From assembly GCA_000818945.1 (NCBI GenBank), contig KN805396.1:62001-126000 (forward strand): a stretch of 64,000 bases of DNA, given 5' to 3'. A program made the translations under genes and the position numbers. Each line of letters opens with the position of its first letter. The first letter of the stretch is position 1. The notes under the pieces were generated by a model. The model saw only the letters and a list, made by a program, of their open reading frames with translations. It was not told the origin of the DNA and did no database searches. This DNA comes from Schizochytrium sp. CCTCC M209059 (lineage: Eukaryota; Sar; Bigyra; Thraustochytrida; Thraustochytriidae). This document shows, piece by piece, positions 40,201-48,104 of this stretch.

Positions 40201-41477
40201 AAACTTTGGAAAATTCGTGTGCTAGCTGTTGTTCCCATGCCCATGGCTCTTACCGCAACAAGGTAAGTTGTGTAGTAGCTGAAGATAACCACAAAGGCGG
40301 TCGAGTAGATGCGCAGCAAACGACCAAAGAAGAAGCGAACACAGTTTAGCACCGTGACACCAGTCAGCACGATCGTTGCCGCGATGGGGCGAGTCGCGAA
40401 AAGGGTTGACAGCACTTGCAGCGGTTCCGGGCGCAAAGGTAGCCAGGAGAGCCCGAGAAGCAAGGGCCGATTCCAGTGATAGGCCATGAACCCCAGCGAA
40501 AGCAGGTTGTTTGGATAAGCCCAGGCCAGCGCCAAGGCTCCCGTGAGCAGGAGCTTGGGCAAGAAAAAAGTGGCCAAACGGGTCGCGAGGGCCGGCAGGC
40601 TCGCCTTCGCATGCAGCTCGACGGCGCCTTCGAGCTTGCGAATGCGCAAAAGCAGCGGACGAATAGCCATGGATGAAGATTCGACGACAGCGGCAATTGA
40701 GCGTGCCTGCAGGCCACGAATGTGCTCAATGAGGCGCTGATAGGGCAGTATGTTGGCTGCTACCTCATCATCGCGTTGGGACGCCGGCGTTGTCGCGCGG
40801 AGTTGACTCGGCGTTTCTGCGGCGAGCTGCGAGGCCTGCCCGTCCTTACGCTGCTGGCGTTGCAGCTCGAGCTGCTGCTGCCAGCAAGCAGAGCATGCCC
40901 TGTAGCCCTTGATCTGGTGCGATGAGCAATTCCCACAGACGGCAGCGCCACAACGTCGGCAATGGTGTTGCCGTGTCCAAAAGGTGAAGCGCGCAAGACA
41001 AAGCTTGCAGCGTTCGGCATCGCTTTCCCATGCTGGGTTATTCTTGTCGAGCACAAAGGTCGCGATTGGGACGCTATCGGGCCCGAGCTCGGCCATGACC
41101 TTTTCAGCCGCGCGTCGAAAGGGGCCTTGGAGCTCACGTAGTACACCATATGAACCCGAGTAGCTGACTTTGCCTCGAAGGAGGGCCATGGCCGGCCGCA
41201 TCTCCCCATTCGCCAGCTTATCGAGCGTGCGCAGGTCCGTTTCCACGCGGCACGCGGGCTTGGGCGCCCCCGCGGCCTCGGCTTCGGCTTGCGTGAGGAG
41301 CCGCGCACTCCCTCGACCATTCTTGGTCTCTACGCGCCAGATACCGCCATGTGCGCCAGTGACAACGAGGTCCACGACGGTCTCTGGCAGCCCGCTGCTG
41401 CTGGCCAGCTCCTCGTTCAGATGCGCAAAGAAGGACGCGAGCTGCGCGCGCCGCTGGTCCATGGTGGCCGCCGCCAT
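37278..41477 (-). CDS. SCP2-FYVE-ABC1 kinase-beta-lactamase-like fusion protein
   Basis: 1399 residues in one frame from the ATG at 41477. In order: an SCP2-type lipid-binding domain (about 6-112); a FYVE finger (about 153-200) with eight cysteines, the WxxD motif (WESD), RQHHCRRCG and RAC, so PI3P binding is plausible; several hydrophobic helices (about 305-410); an ABC1/UbiB atypical kinase with KFGQ near 447, SIAQVH, VAVKVQ, ELDFNVESSN, ADPHPGN and DFG near 705, all intact; and a C-terminal serine beta-lactamase-like region (about 890-1399), interrupted by a long acidic insert. In that last domain the usual SxxK site reads DLTR, so it is probably not catalytic. ABC1 kinases act in quinone and lipid homeostasis in mitochondria and plastids, whereas FYVE points to endosomes. 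Convergent with the LRR membrane protein gene. Confidence 0.9.
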   Translation of the reverse strand: MAAATMDQRRAQLASFFAHLNEELASSSGLPETVVDLVVTGAHGGIWRVETKNGRGSARLLTQAEAEAAGAPKPACRVETDLRTLDKLANGEMRPAMALLRGKVSYSGSYGVLRELQGPFRRAAEKVMAELGPDSVPIATFVLDKNNPAWESDAERCKLCLARFTFWTRQHHCRRCGAAVCGNCSSHQIKGYRACSACWQQQLELQRQQRKDGQASQLAAETPSQLRATTPASQRDDEVAANILPYQRLIEHIRGLQARSIAAVVESSSMAIRPLLLRIRKLEGAVELHAKASLPALATRLATFFLPKLLLTGALALAWAYPNNLLSLGFMAYHWNRPLLLGLSWLPLRPEPLQVLSTLFATRPIAATIVLTGVTVLNCVRFFFGRLLRIYSTAFVVIFSYYTTYLVAVRAMGMGTTASTRIFQSLDLIMAPFACNEILALRSVFVKFGQYIGSRADIIPPRWATVLAKLQDDLPADRFKYVERCIEQEFGHKIEKLFESFEPEPMASASIAQVHRAVLRPNVIPTVSTPLEVAVKVQHEGIEAIMLSDVVAFRRIIRLIAWLNPRFAIAKTLLRAWETEMVKELDFNVESSNLATVRRNLRQVGLIADADDDYLDAACRGSHVLVPRPVRGLVGRRAFCMTFIQGFKITDLEQLALFGVDRAALVRRVVQSYGCMIFVDGFTSADPHPGNLMVSVSDDGMARPVLLDFGMVVTLEDPIRVGYCRLVNSIANISVSGLAEAIASIGYKNSQSDVHPERDLEFFAHLLRDTGDRKSQRQSQAQFRKRRKAQRAADLERDPAKEGRYFSGFPDSLIFLFRVLGLIRGLCTTLDAPISYVDILGDYAKLGLMHHKMQEAADAVTQRSSPQTLPPAVQTPRSPQLLQGKVAQLLSRAQSDASHELALPESQGFAADTFLGAQVCVMKGEKVVVDAFAGVQDELSPVRVSSGTVFPLMDLTRVILVVEILDLIDKGTLVPKDAICKYWSDFADKSVTIEELLSYASNIRDIVPATTSANSLRDYSSFKAKLQDISAMRSRRDADRSQAHYTIFTSGYIMAGLLEAVKENSIDAIYAQRVAQSSFEEIHLCASSMASSGRCAELSNGFAGFVRSMAIGGGAAAASFSADRPERRKAESGRKDLPSEAPLLTRTQKTTWSAKNATPRPEEVNVERSSSQEGAFKEFTTQKTESKMVKETDGEKKNVAALNLPAASLNSDSDHNDDDGEQEEDVNDDAENDADDEEEDAESPLPPGVKLPNGALLDPCCVNASALRESPVPSFGAFGTARGLASVAARFFHKSASDKLVKRLLRGPLRTETSPLYGEMAWSLGLQVFIMPDTGIRMLVHHAFGGSVLVLVPDLKVCVSVLVNCLTLDRTVTRDILVLVCKELNITEGGIDQLFGGMF

Positions 41478-41847
41478 TTCGAGATTGCGCGCATGAACGA
41501 CATTTGTTCGCTCATACCGCACATGCAGTCAGCTCGTCATCTACTAGGCTAAGCCAAGGTCGTATGGTATTGTTCATCTGAACCAAAGTAGAGAAGCCAT
41601 TACTACCTAGGCCTAGCATGTGATGACAAGTACGTAAGGCCTACCATAACTTGATGTGGATGAATCTCGGATCAGGCAGGCAGGCACCTGCCGCCGCCAG
41701 GCTCACCTACCAGCAAAGCTCGATGCAAGACACGATGACAACGTTGGGGATGACTCGCGGAATAGAACACGGAACAATAAACATCGTAATGGACAGTCAC
41801 CTTTCTTATAATCAACAGCAGAGAGAGGAACGAGCTAGTCTTTGTTG
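41478..41847. other. Short spacer
   Basis: Carries the leader of the SCP2-FYVE-ABC1 gene and the 3' end of the SANT-like gene, both on the minus strand. No gene seen. Confidence 0.6.
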
Positions 41848-44800
41848 TTATGACAATGTTTGCGCGTCGAGATTGACGAGGCGGTCGTGCATGGCGGCAA
41901 CAGCCTCATTCTGCGCAGCAAGCGTCTCAATCTCTCGCCTCGCTCGACGGATGTCACGGAGAGCCTCGTACTCCTTGTCGCTCTGCCAGAGCAGCGCAAA
42001 ACGAACAATGAGATGGCGCAAGAGATCGACGCGATCATTGTTGCTGGCCTGGTGAATGCATGCAACAGCGAGCTCGAGATCGCCGACGATGCGAATGTGC
42101 TTGCGAATCATCTGGTCCAGCGCATTTTGCGAGGGCGCAACGCTTGGAAGACGGAATACATCGGTGGGGCCCAAAACGTGAAGAAGGCCCGCAAATTTTG
42201 CAGACGCGTGTGGCGAGGGTTCCGTGTCACGCACAATCTGGAGCAGGAAATCATTGATCTGTCGGCGTGCAGCGTCGCGGTTCGAGGTTTGCTGTGTCCA
42301 CCATGCGCGTATGCCTGCGGCGGCCTGTTCCATATAAGCGCTTCGTTTACCCTGCAAGGCTGCAGCCACGCAAATTGCTAAATTCTGTGGCTTCATTTGT
42401 ACCAGCAACATGCCAAAGGCGGCGAGGCGTTGCGCGAAGAGGTGAATATCGCACTCGCGCTTGTCCGCGACGGCTGTCAGCCAGACACGTACGAGAACAT
42501 CTGCATAAGATTCCAGCACGAAGGCATCGAGGCATCCAAAGCGGTGCATGCTATCCATGAGCGCGGTCACGGTTCTCGCATCAATCGACTGCGTTCGGAG
42601 AATGGCATCGAGAGCTTGTCTAGCACTCGCTGAAGATTTGCTATATCGCACGGAGAGGCCTGCAAAGCTACCGATAACGTAACACAGCAGCGCTCGCGGT
42701 CTTGCTTTGGCGGCAGCAAGGAGCATCTTCAGGTGCGGCGCACTTGCGGTCGCGAGGGCTGTCAAGCCCCGCGTGATGGCAAGATTCGTGTGCATGCGCT
42801 GTCGAAATTGAGTGTACTCTTGCGCGAGCGAGCGCACGAGGTCATTACGCGTGCGTCGTGCCTGACCTTGCGCGATAAAAGCCTCCTCTTTCTGCATCAC
42901 GAATTCAAACATATCCTCAATCGAGGCTGTGGCAGGCGCGCTTTCTGAGAGTGGTGCGCCTTGCTGCTCTGGCTTTTCGTCTGAAAGCGGCGAAGGAAAC
43001 GGAGCGTGGTCTTGCACAAACGTAAATGACTCCAGTGGTTTCGCTGCTGCCGCGAGAACCGCTTTGCCCAGTCGCAAGATGGCCACAAAAAGTTTAGGCT
43101 GGATGTTTCCGGAGTAAAGAACCCTTCGGAAAATGCGATTCATGGACTCTGCAGCCTCCGTGAGCGGTTCCTGTGGCAAGGCCGCCATGCGCTGGATGCA
43201 AATCTCGCCCAAGCCGTGCAACTTTTGGTTTGATATGCAAGTGCTCGCGAGATCTTCGAGAAAGCGCCGCGCCTGTTTGCATGGCGCTGCCCCCTTGCCT
43301 TTTTCTACTAAAGTGCGGCCTCGTTCGACGATCGCAGAGGCGGCTTCCAGGAGGAGACAAATTTCGCGTCGGGAACAGTCCGAAGGACGTTTCAGACCTT
43401 GAAGCTGTCCAAACAGCTTGTCCACAATCTGTTCACTTTCGCACGAATGAGAAATTGCGACAAGCACCGCAGCATAGTTCCGCAAGCGACGTGGCCCCAT
43501 TCGCGGCTGCGTGACTTGAGGGAAGCTCTGGAGGAGGCCGAGAATGTGCCGTGTGTGTTTTGTTGCATCAGCCTTGTACATTTCAAGTTGCATGCGCACA
43601 AGATCAGAAAAGGGAGTCTCGAGCAAATCATCTTCTCCCTCTCCATCTCCTCCGTCTTCATCTTCATCCTCTTCTTTGTCCTGAACTTCCTGTCCATAAT
43701 TATGCTCGTCCACGTCCTCAGCACGAGCGTTGAGTCCAAAAAAAGAAGTTCTAGGACCAGACTTGACGAATTCATTGTGCGCTGCGCTGTCTTCGCACTC
43801 TGCAATATCTTGAAGACTGGGGAACAATCGGTTGAGCATATCCTCAGGAAGACTGCTTCCAGTGGCGGTGGCCAGCAAAGTAATGCGACCAATGAGAAGG
43901 TCGCACAGGTCCGAAACGGACGGAAGCGAATCAAGGACGTCCTTCCACTTTGCCACGAAATCTTGCTTTTTGGGGCTAGGTGCCATGGGCGAGAGTTTCA
44001 AAAGATCGTTGACAAGGATCCACACTCCAGATGAGGACGAATCCGCTGTTGCAACCTCACCTGAAGTGCGGTGTGTTTGCGTGTCTTGAACAGAATGAGC
44101 GCCTCGAGATGCAATCGTGGCTTGTCCAGACTGTGCCCCCGCTGCTGTCAGCAACCAATCCCAGGCGAACTCAGTGTATTCGTGAGCTTCGGCAGGACGG
44201 AGCCGATGATTTTCCGGCCGACGTTGCCTCAACTGTTCAGTGACTGCGACTTTAAAGTTTGAGGGAATCGGAATCCCGCTTAGATCGGAAGACGCTGTTG
44301 CGCGAAGTAGAAGACCCACGCGGTCAGTTGGAGCGAGCAACGCCTGGTCGCTTTGCAACAAGCTCGATGACAGCATCAGTCGGAGGGTTGACCAATATTC
44401 ATCTTCGCCAAGGACGCTGCCAACGCGAGCAAGCAGACTTCGCTCAGAAGAGGTGAGCATGCCCCGCTTGCGTACAAAGAGTGTGATGATGTCGCTTGCA
44501 AGGATCTGTGCGGTAATCTTGTGCTCTGTCTTCGAATAAGAAGCCAAGCGCAGAACAACGTGCTCTAACATACACGCAGTGCTGGCAGCCCAAGGTCTCG
44601 CTGCGGCGAGACATAGACCCGCACGTACCCAGGCTGATGACTGGAGAGGTCTGCTTTGCAGTCGAAGCAATCCGCCGTGGGCCCGACATATATAGCGCTT
44701 GATGTCCTCTTCGTTGCGACTATGTCGTGGAGCGCGCACACAAACAAGCGCCTGAATTGCATGAAAGACGTCTCTAGGCTCGGCATCTTCAATGTGAAGC

Positions 44801-47766
44801 CAAGCAGGCGCCTTATCGGCGTCATGGCGTGCAGCGAGAAGGTGTCGCGCGCCTTCTTCGAGGGTTCGAACGGGAAATCGCGAGCGGGGACGGTGTGGTT
44901 GAAGTTGAGACTGCGAGAGGGACTGCAGCTCTGTTGCCGATGGCGACGGAGAGGGCGGTACTGAGACCGATTTATCGTCCCAAAAGGTCTCCAGCGGTAT
45001 TGGGCGCCGACGCGTGGGTAGCAGCCCATCAGGTGCTCCTTCTGCCGCGGGTTCGAAGATGCGCCGCACGGACGCAATTGCGTTTTGCTCTGTCTCGGTC
45101 TCTTCTACAGGTGTCTCTGCTGCAGCTCGCTTTGTTACAGCTGAAAGAGGAAGCGGTCTTCGGAGAAGATTTGTCGACCGAGATGATAGCTCGTGCGAGG
45201 GGTTGTTGGGTCTGCGGGTGAGTCCTAAAGCCTGATGTTGTCGTTGCTGTTGTTCTCCGCCTTGTTCTACTTCTTGTTCTTGATGATGATGGCGACGGCG
45301 AGGAGGAAGAGTGGATGAAGAAGTTGAGGGCGGAGAAGGGTACATAAGTCGTCGAACCGTCTCAACGGCACTGTATTGCTTCTTCGACGAGCTCTCTACA
45401 AGATAACGTCCTTGTTTTTGTTTCCCCACTCTGCTCGATGTCCGGTTTTGTATAGGTGCAAACCACCGTTGAAGACGCTGGTCGTTGCGCGGTGATGAAA
45501 GGCTTAGTTTCTTCCTTCGCTTTGGAAGGCGCGAGGCTCCACGCTCTGAAGCTTTGCGCGCTCGCTTGTGGGGTCCTCTTGGAACAGCTGACGAGGTCGT
45601 AAAACGCTGCATTCCGCCATTGCGATTTGCGCTGTTCGTGTTTTCTGTCTCAACAGAAAAAGACTTTGGCGGGTCGTCCGTATCGGAAACATACCTTTCG
45701 GCGAATGCATCGGATGGCGCGGATATCGCGTTGGCAGTCTGCGTCGTCGTCTTGTCGACATTTGGGAGGAAAGGATCAGTCATGTCAACGTTGATGACGC
45801 TAACATCACTTTCATCGCCATCGTCATCGTTATCATCGTCGTCACTTCCGCCATTACTGTGGCTGTGGTCTCCATCTTCTCCGCTGCTCGACTCTTCAAA
45901 GGTGGATTCCAAAAGTCTCCGAAGTCGCTTCTCGAGCGCAGAGACGCGCTCGTCCTGGTTACGATAAGCCGCGTCGACGGGCAAGAGATGAAGTTCAGAG
46001 ATGCGAAGACTTTCCAGTCGCTTCAAAAGTACGCGTGAAACGTCGAGAAGGTCTCCTTGCAGACGGCGTCGCAAGTGGCCGTGGAGTTCTTTGAGCTGCT
46101 GCGTGCCAACACTGCCTCGAAGACGCTTCTCGAGGTCGGCGAGTTCGCGATCAAGCCGCGACTGGATCTTAGAGACTTGACGAAGGGCTTTTTTCTTTCC
46201 AAGAGACATGAGTTTGTGGTACATTTCTTTTGACATGGAGTGCGGACGTGCAGCAAGCTCCTCATCATCCCATCCTCGAAGGAAATCGCAGTCAAGATCC
46301 ATGTCTTCGTCCCTTGCGCCTCCTTCTCCTCCTTCTTCCTCTTCTTCTTCTTCTTCAGACTCGCTTGCACTGTTACTAGCAAACGAGGGAGCTCGGGGCG
46401 ACGGCAGACGTTGCGGGACCCCCGCACCGCGATGGTCGAAATCCTCGTCACATTGTTCTTCGTCAGAACTGCTGACAATGATGCGTGTACGAGCCTTGGA
46501 AAAGTTCATGCGTTGCAAGTGAACCGAGCTATCACTACTATCGGAAGCAGCATCAGACGCGTTCCGAGGGCGCACAAGTCTACGTTTACGCCGCTTCTTG
46601 GCCGCCGTCTTACTTTTCCTTTCAATTTTGCGTCGCGCAATAAGATCTGCAAGTGTCATCTCGCCTTGGTTGTCGTCCTCTTCCTCTTCGTCGTCTTCAT
46701 TGTTTTCGTTGTTGTTGTTGTAAATGTTTCTTTTGTCTCTTTCAGGGTCTTGCTCTCCTCCGGGTTCAACGTAATCGTCGTCATCTTTGTCGTCATCGTA
46801 GTCTTTGGAGTTTCCGGTATCAAGGTCGTCTTCAAAGGCGCCAAGGTATGCTTCGTCGTCTTCAGAATCCGAGACTTGCAAGTCGAGGCGACGAGCTATT
46901 CGCCCCGGAGATCGTGGTTTTGTTTTGCCACTTCCACTTGCAGTTGCACTTTCGTTCGTATAATGATGGTCTTCTTCTTCTTCTTCTTCTTCTTCTTCTT
47001 CTTCTTCTTCTTCGTTGTCATCGTCGTCGGCTTCGTCGTTCTCGTCATCTTTTTCATCGTCGTTTTCTTCGTCATTGCCGCCATCGCTACTATTCTCTTT
47101 GTTTGCCCGGCAAAGTGAAAGACGCGGTGCCTGATCCTGGGGGATAACGACGCATTCAGGTGAAGTCAGAGAAAAACAAGCCGGATTTTGTGACTGATCT
47201 TGCTTCTTCTTCAGAAGCGCGAGGTTTCGTGCTAGTTTGCGATCATTGGCGCGAGCTTGTGCCGTGTCTAGAGCAGCCTTTGCCCGCCACAAGTTATCGT
47301 CAATCCACAATTGGCGAGAAGAGGGACCCGACGCATCGGACTTGTCAGCTTTAAAGAATGCGCGTCGGCGAAGGTAACAGTCTCTGCATTGACGTCCGGT
47401 ACGCAAAGCGCCTGGCAATGTGACGGAGATGAGTCCCCAGACCCCCTGGTCCAGGGCCCAGTCGTTGGCCACGAATGGCTGCAGTGCATTACGCAACTGC
47501 ACAGCTTCGTCATGGGCAAGATCTCCTATTTTCGCGCGCCCCGTGACTGTGAAGAAGTACAAAAACTCCGCGGGCTCCTCGCGTCTACGCGCCCAAGCTC
47601 GCCGTTGTCGAGTTGTCCATCGCGCAACGCGCCTTGCATTCCGAAGATCAACGAGTTTCCCAGCTCTTGGTGCAGCAGCAGCACTACCAGCTGCGTCATC
47701 GTGACACAGGCCAGTTGAGATTTCTTCGACGCGAGCCTGGGTCTCCGCGGCCCGCGCCTCGACCAT
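41848..47766 (-). CDS. Large acidic protein with N-terminal SANT/Myb-like segment
   Basis: 1972 residues, one frame, first ATG at 47766. Near the N-terminus (about 95-140) the segment WGLISVTLPGALRTGRQCRD reads as the second and third helices of a Myb/SANT repeat; the first helix is poorly conserved. Then come long acidic runs, including about 14 consecutive glutamates encoded by GAA repeats, basic clusters resembling nuclear localisation signals (AAKKRRKRR, LPKRRKKLS), a coiled-coil-prone stretch, and a C-terminal half of about 950 residues that looks wholly alpha-helical. I do not recognise the helical part. General make-up (nuclear, acidic, helical scaffold) recalls large DNA-repair or chromatin scaffolds such as Mms22/Mus7, but I see no specific motif and do not make that call. 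A nuclear role is inferred only from the SANT-like segment and basic clusters. The tRNA gene lies divergently about 145 bp upstream. Confidence 0.88.
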   Translation of the reverse strand: MVEARAAETQARVEEISTGLCHDDAAGSAAAAPRAGKLVDLRNARRVARWTTRQRRAWARRREEPAEFLYFFTVTGRAKIGDLAHDEAVQLRNALQPFVANDWALDQGVWGLISVTLPGALRTGRQCRDCYLRRRAFFKADKSDASGPSSRQLWIDDNLWRAKAALDTAQARANDRKLARNLALLKKKQDQSQNPACFSLTSPECVVIPQDQAPRLSLCRANKENSSDGGNDEENDDEKDDENDEADDDDNEEEEEEEEEEEEEEDHHYTNESATASGSGKTKPRSPGRIARRLDLQVSDSEDDEAYLGAFEDDLDTGNSKDYDDDKDDDDYVEPGGEQDPERDKRNIYNNNNENNEDDEEEEDDNQGEMTLADLIARRKIERKSKTAAKKRRKRRLVRPRNASDAASDSSDSSVHLQRMNFSKARTRIIVSSSDEEQCDEDFDHRGAGVPQRLPSPRAPSFASNSASESEEEEEEEEGGEGGARDEDMDLDCDFLRGWDDEELAARPHSMSKEMYHKLMSLGKKKALRQVSKIQSRLDRELADLEKRLRGSVGTQQLKELHGHLRRRLQGDLLDVSRVLLKRLESLRISELHLLPVDAAYRNQDERVSALEKRLRRLLESTFEESSSGEDGDHSHSNGGSDDDDNDDDGDESDVSVINVDMTDPFLPNVDKTTTQTANAISAPSDAFAERYVSDTDDPPKSFSVETENTNSANRNGGMQRFTTSSAVPRGPHKRARKASERGASRLPKRRKKLSLSSPRNDQRLQRWFAPIQNRTSSRVGKQKQGRYLVESSSKKQYSAVETVRRLMYPSPPSTSSSTLPPRRRHHHQEQEVEQGGEQQQRQHQALGLTRRPNNPSHELSSRSTNLLRRPLPLSAVTKRAAAETPVEETETEQNAIASVRRIFEPAAEGAPDGLLPTRRRPIPLETFWDDKSVSVPPSPSPSATELQSLSQSQLQPHRPRSRFPVRTLEEGARHLLAARHDADKAPAWLHIEDAEPRDVFHAIQALVCVRAPRHSRNEEDIKRYICRAHGGLLRLQSRPLQSSAWVRAGLCLAAARPWAASTACMLEHVVLRLASYSKTEHKITAQILASDIITLFVRKRGMLTSSERSLLARVGSVLGEDEYWSTLRLMLSSSLLQSDQALLAPTDRVGLLLRATASSDLSGIPIPSNFKVAVTEQLRQRRPENHRLRPAEAHEYTEFAWDWLLTAAGAQSGQATIASRGAHSVQDTQTHRTSGEVATADSSSSGVWILVNDLLKLSPMAPSPKKQDFVAKWKDVLDSLPSVSDLCDLLIGRITLLATATGSSLPEDMLNRLFPSLQDIAECEDSAAHNEFVKSGPRTSFFGLNARAEDVDEHNYGQEVQDKEEDEDEDGGDGEGEDDLLETPFSDLVRMQLEMYKADATKHTRHILGLLQSFPQVTQPRMGPRRLRNYAAVLVAISHSCESEQIVDKLFGQLQGLKRPSDCSRREICLLLEAASAIVERGRTLVEKGKGAAPCKQARRFLEDLASTCISNQKLHGLGEICIQRMAALPQEPLTEAAESMNRIFRRVLYSGNIQPKLFVAILRLGKAVLAAAAKPLESFTFVQDHAPFPSPLSDEKPEQQGAPLSESAPATASIEDMFEFVMQKEEAFIAQGQARRTRNDLVRSLAQEYTQFRQRMHTNLAITRGLTALATASAPHLKMLLAAAKARPRALLCYVIGSFAGLSVRYSKSSASARQALDAILRTQSIDARTVTALMDSMHRFGCLDAFVLESYADVLVRVWLTAVADKRECDIHLFAQRLAAFGMLLVQMKPQNLAICVAAALQGKRSAYMEQAAAGIRAWWTQQTSNRDAARRQINDFLLQIVRDTEPSPHASAKFAGLLHVLGPTDVFRLPSVAPSQNALDQMIRKHIRIVGDLELAVACIHQASNNDRVDLLRHLIVRFALLWQSDKEYEALRDIRRARREIETLAAQNEAVAAMHDRLVNLDAQTLS
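46971..47013 (-). repeat. (GAA)14 coding microsatellite
   Basis: Fourteen GAA codons on the minus strand encode a polyglutamate run within the acidic region of the SANT-like protein. Confidence 0.95.
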
Positions 47767-47912
47767 GCCCGTGCCGCGCCGCGCTGCTGGCGCGCACGGT
47801 TCCCACTCTCTCTCTCTCACGCTTTGGACGATTGCTTTTCGCCTCTTGCGGACCTAACGGGCAATTGCATATTAGCTATATATGTGCTTCAGATCCCTCG
47901 CTCCCAACAATC

Positions 47913-47987
47913 GGTCCTATAGCTCAGCTTGGTTAGAGCGTGGAGCTAATAACTCCAAGGTCGGGGGTTCGACCCCCCCTGGGACTA
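47913..47987 (+). tRNA. tRNA-Ile (anticodon AAU)
   Basis: Cloverleaf closes completely: acceptor GGTCCTA pairs with TGGGACT with G-U wobbles, D stem GCTC/GAGC, anticodon stem TGGAG/CTCCA around loop CTAATAA (anticodon AAT), variable AGGTC, T stem GGGGG/CCCCC around TTCGACC, discriminator A at 47987. Internal A box (TAGCTCAGCTTGG) and B box (GGTTCGACCCC) fit RNA polymerase III promoters. No intron and no encoded CCA, as expected for a nuclear gene. Confidence 0.96.
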
Positions 47988-47998
47988 CTGTTCTTATC

Positions 47999-48004
47999 TT
48001 TTTT
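47999..48004 (+). terminator. RNA polymerase III terminator of tRNA-Ile
   Basis: Run of six T starting 12 bases after the tRNA end, followed by longer T runs that could act as backup. Confidence 0.8.
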
Positions 48005-48104
48005 CCTCTTTTTTTATTTTTTTTTTCCCTTTCTCTCATATAGGCCTAAGTTGTGTTGGACATGGCGGCCATCATGATCATCGTAGCTTTCTACTATATA
48101 CTAC

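Noticed and set aside
41848..47766. Assignment of the SANT-like protein to Mms22/Mus7
   Set aside because: Resemblance is only in general make-up; no specific conserved motif could be pointed to, so it is left as unrecognised.
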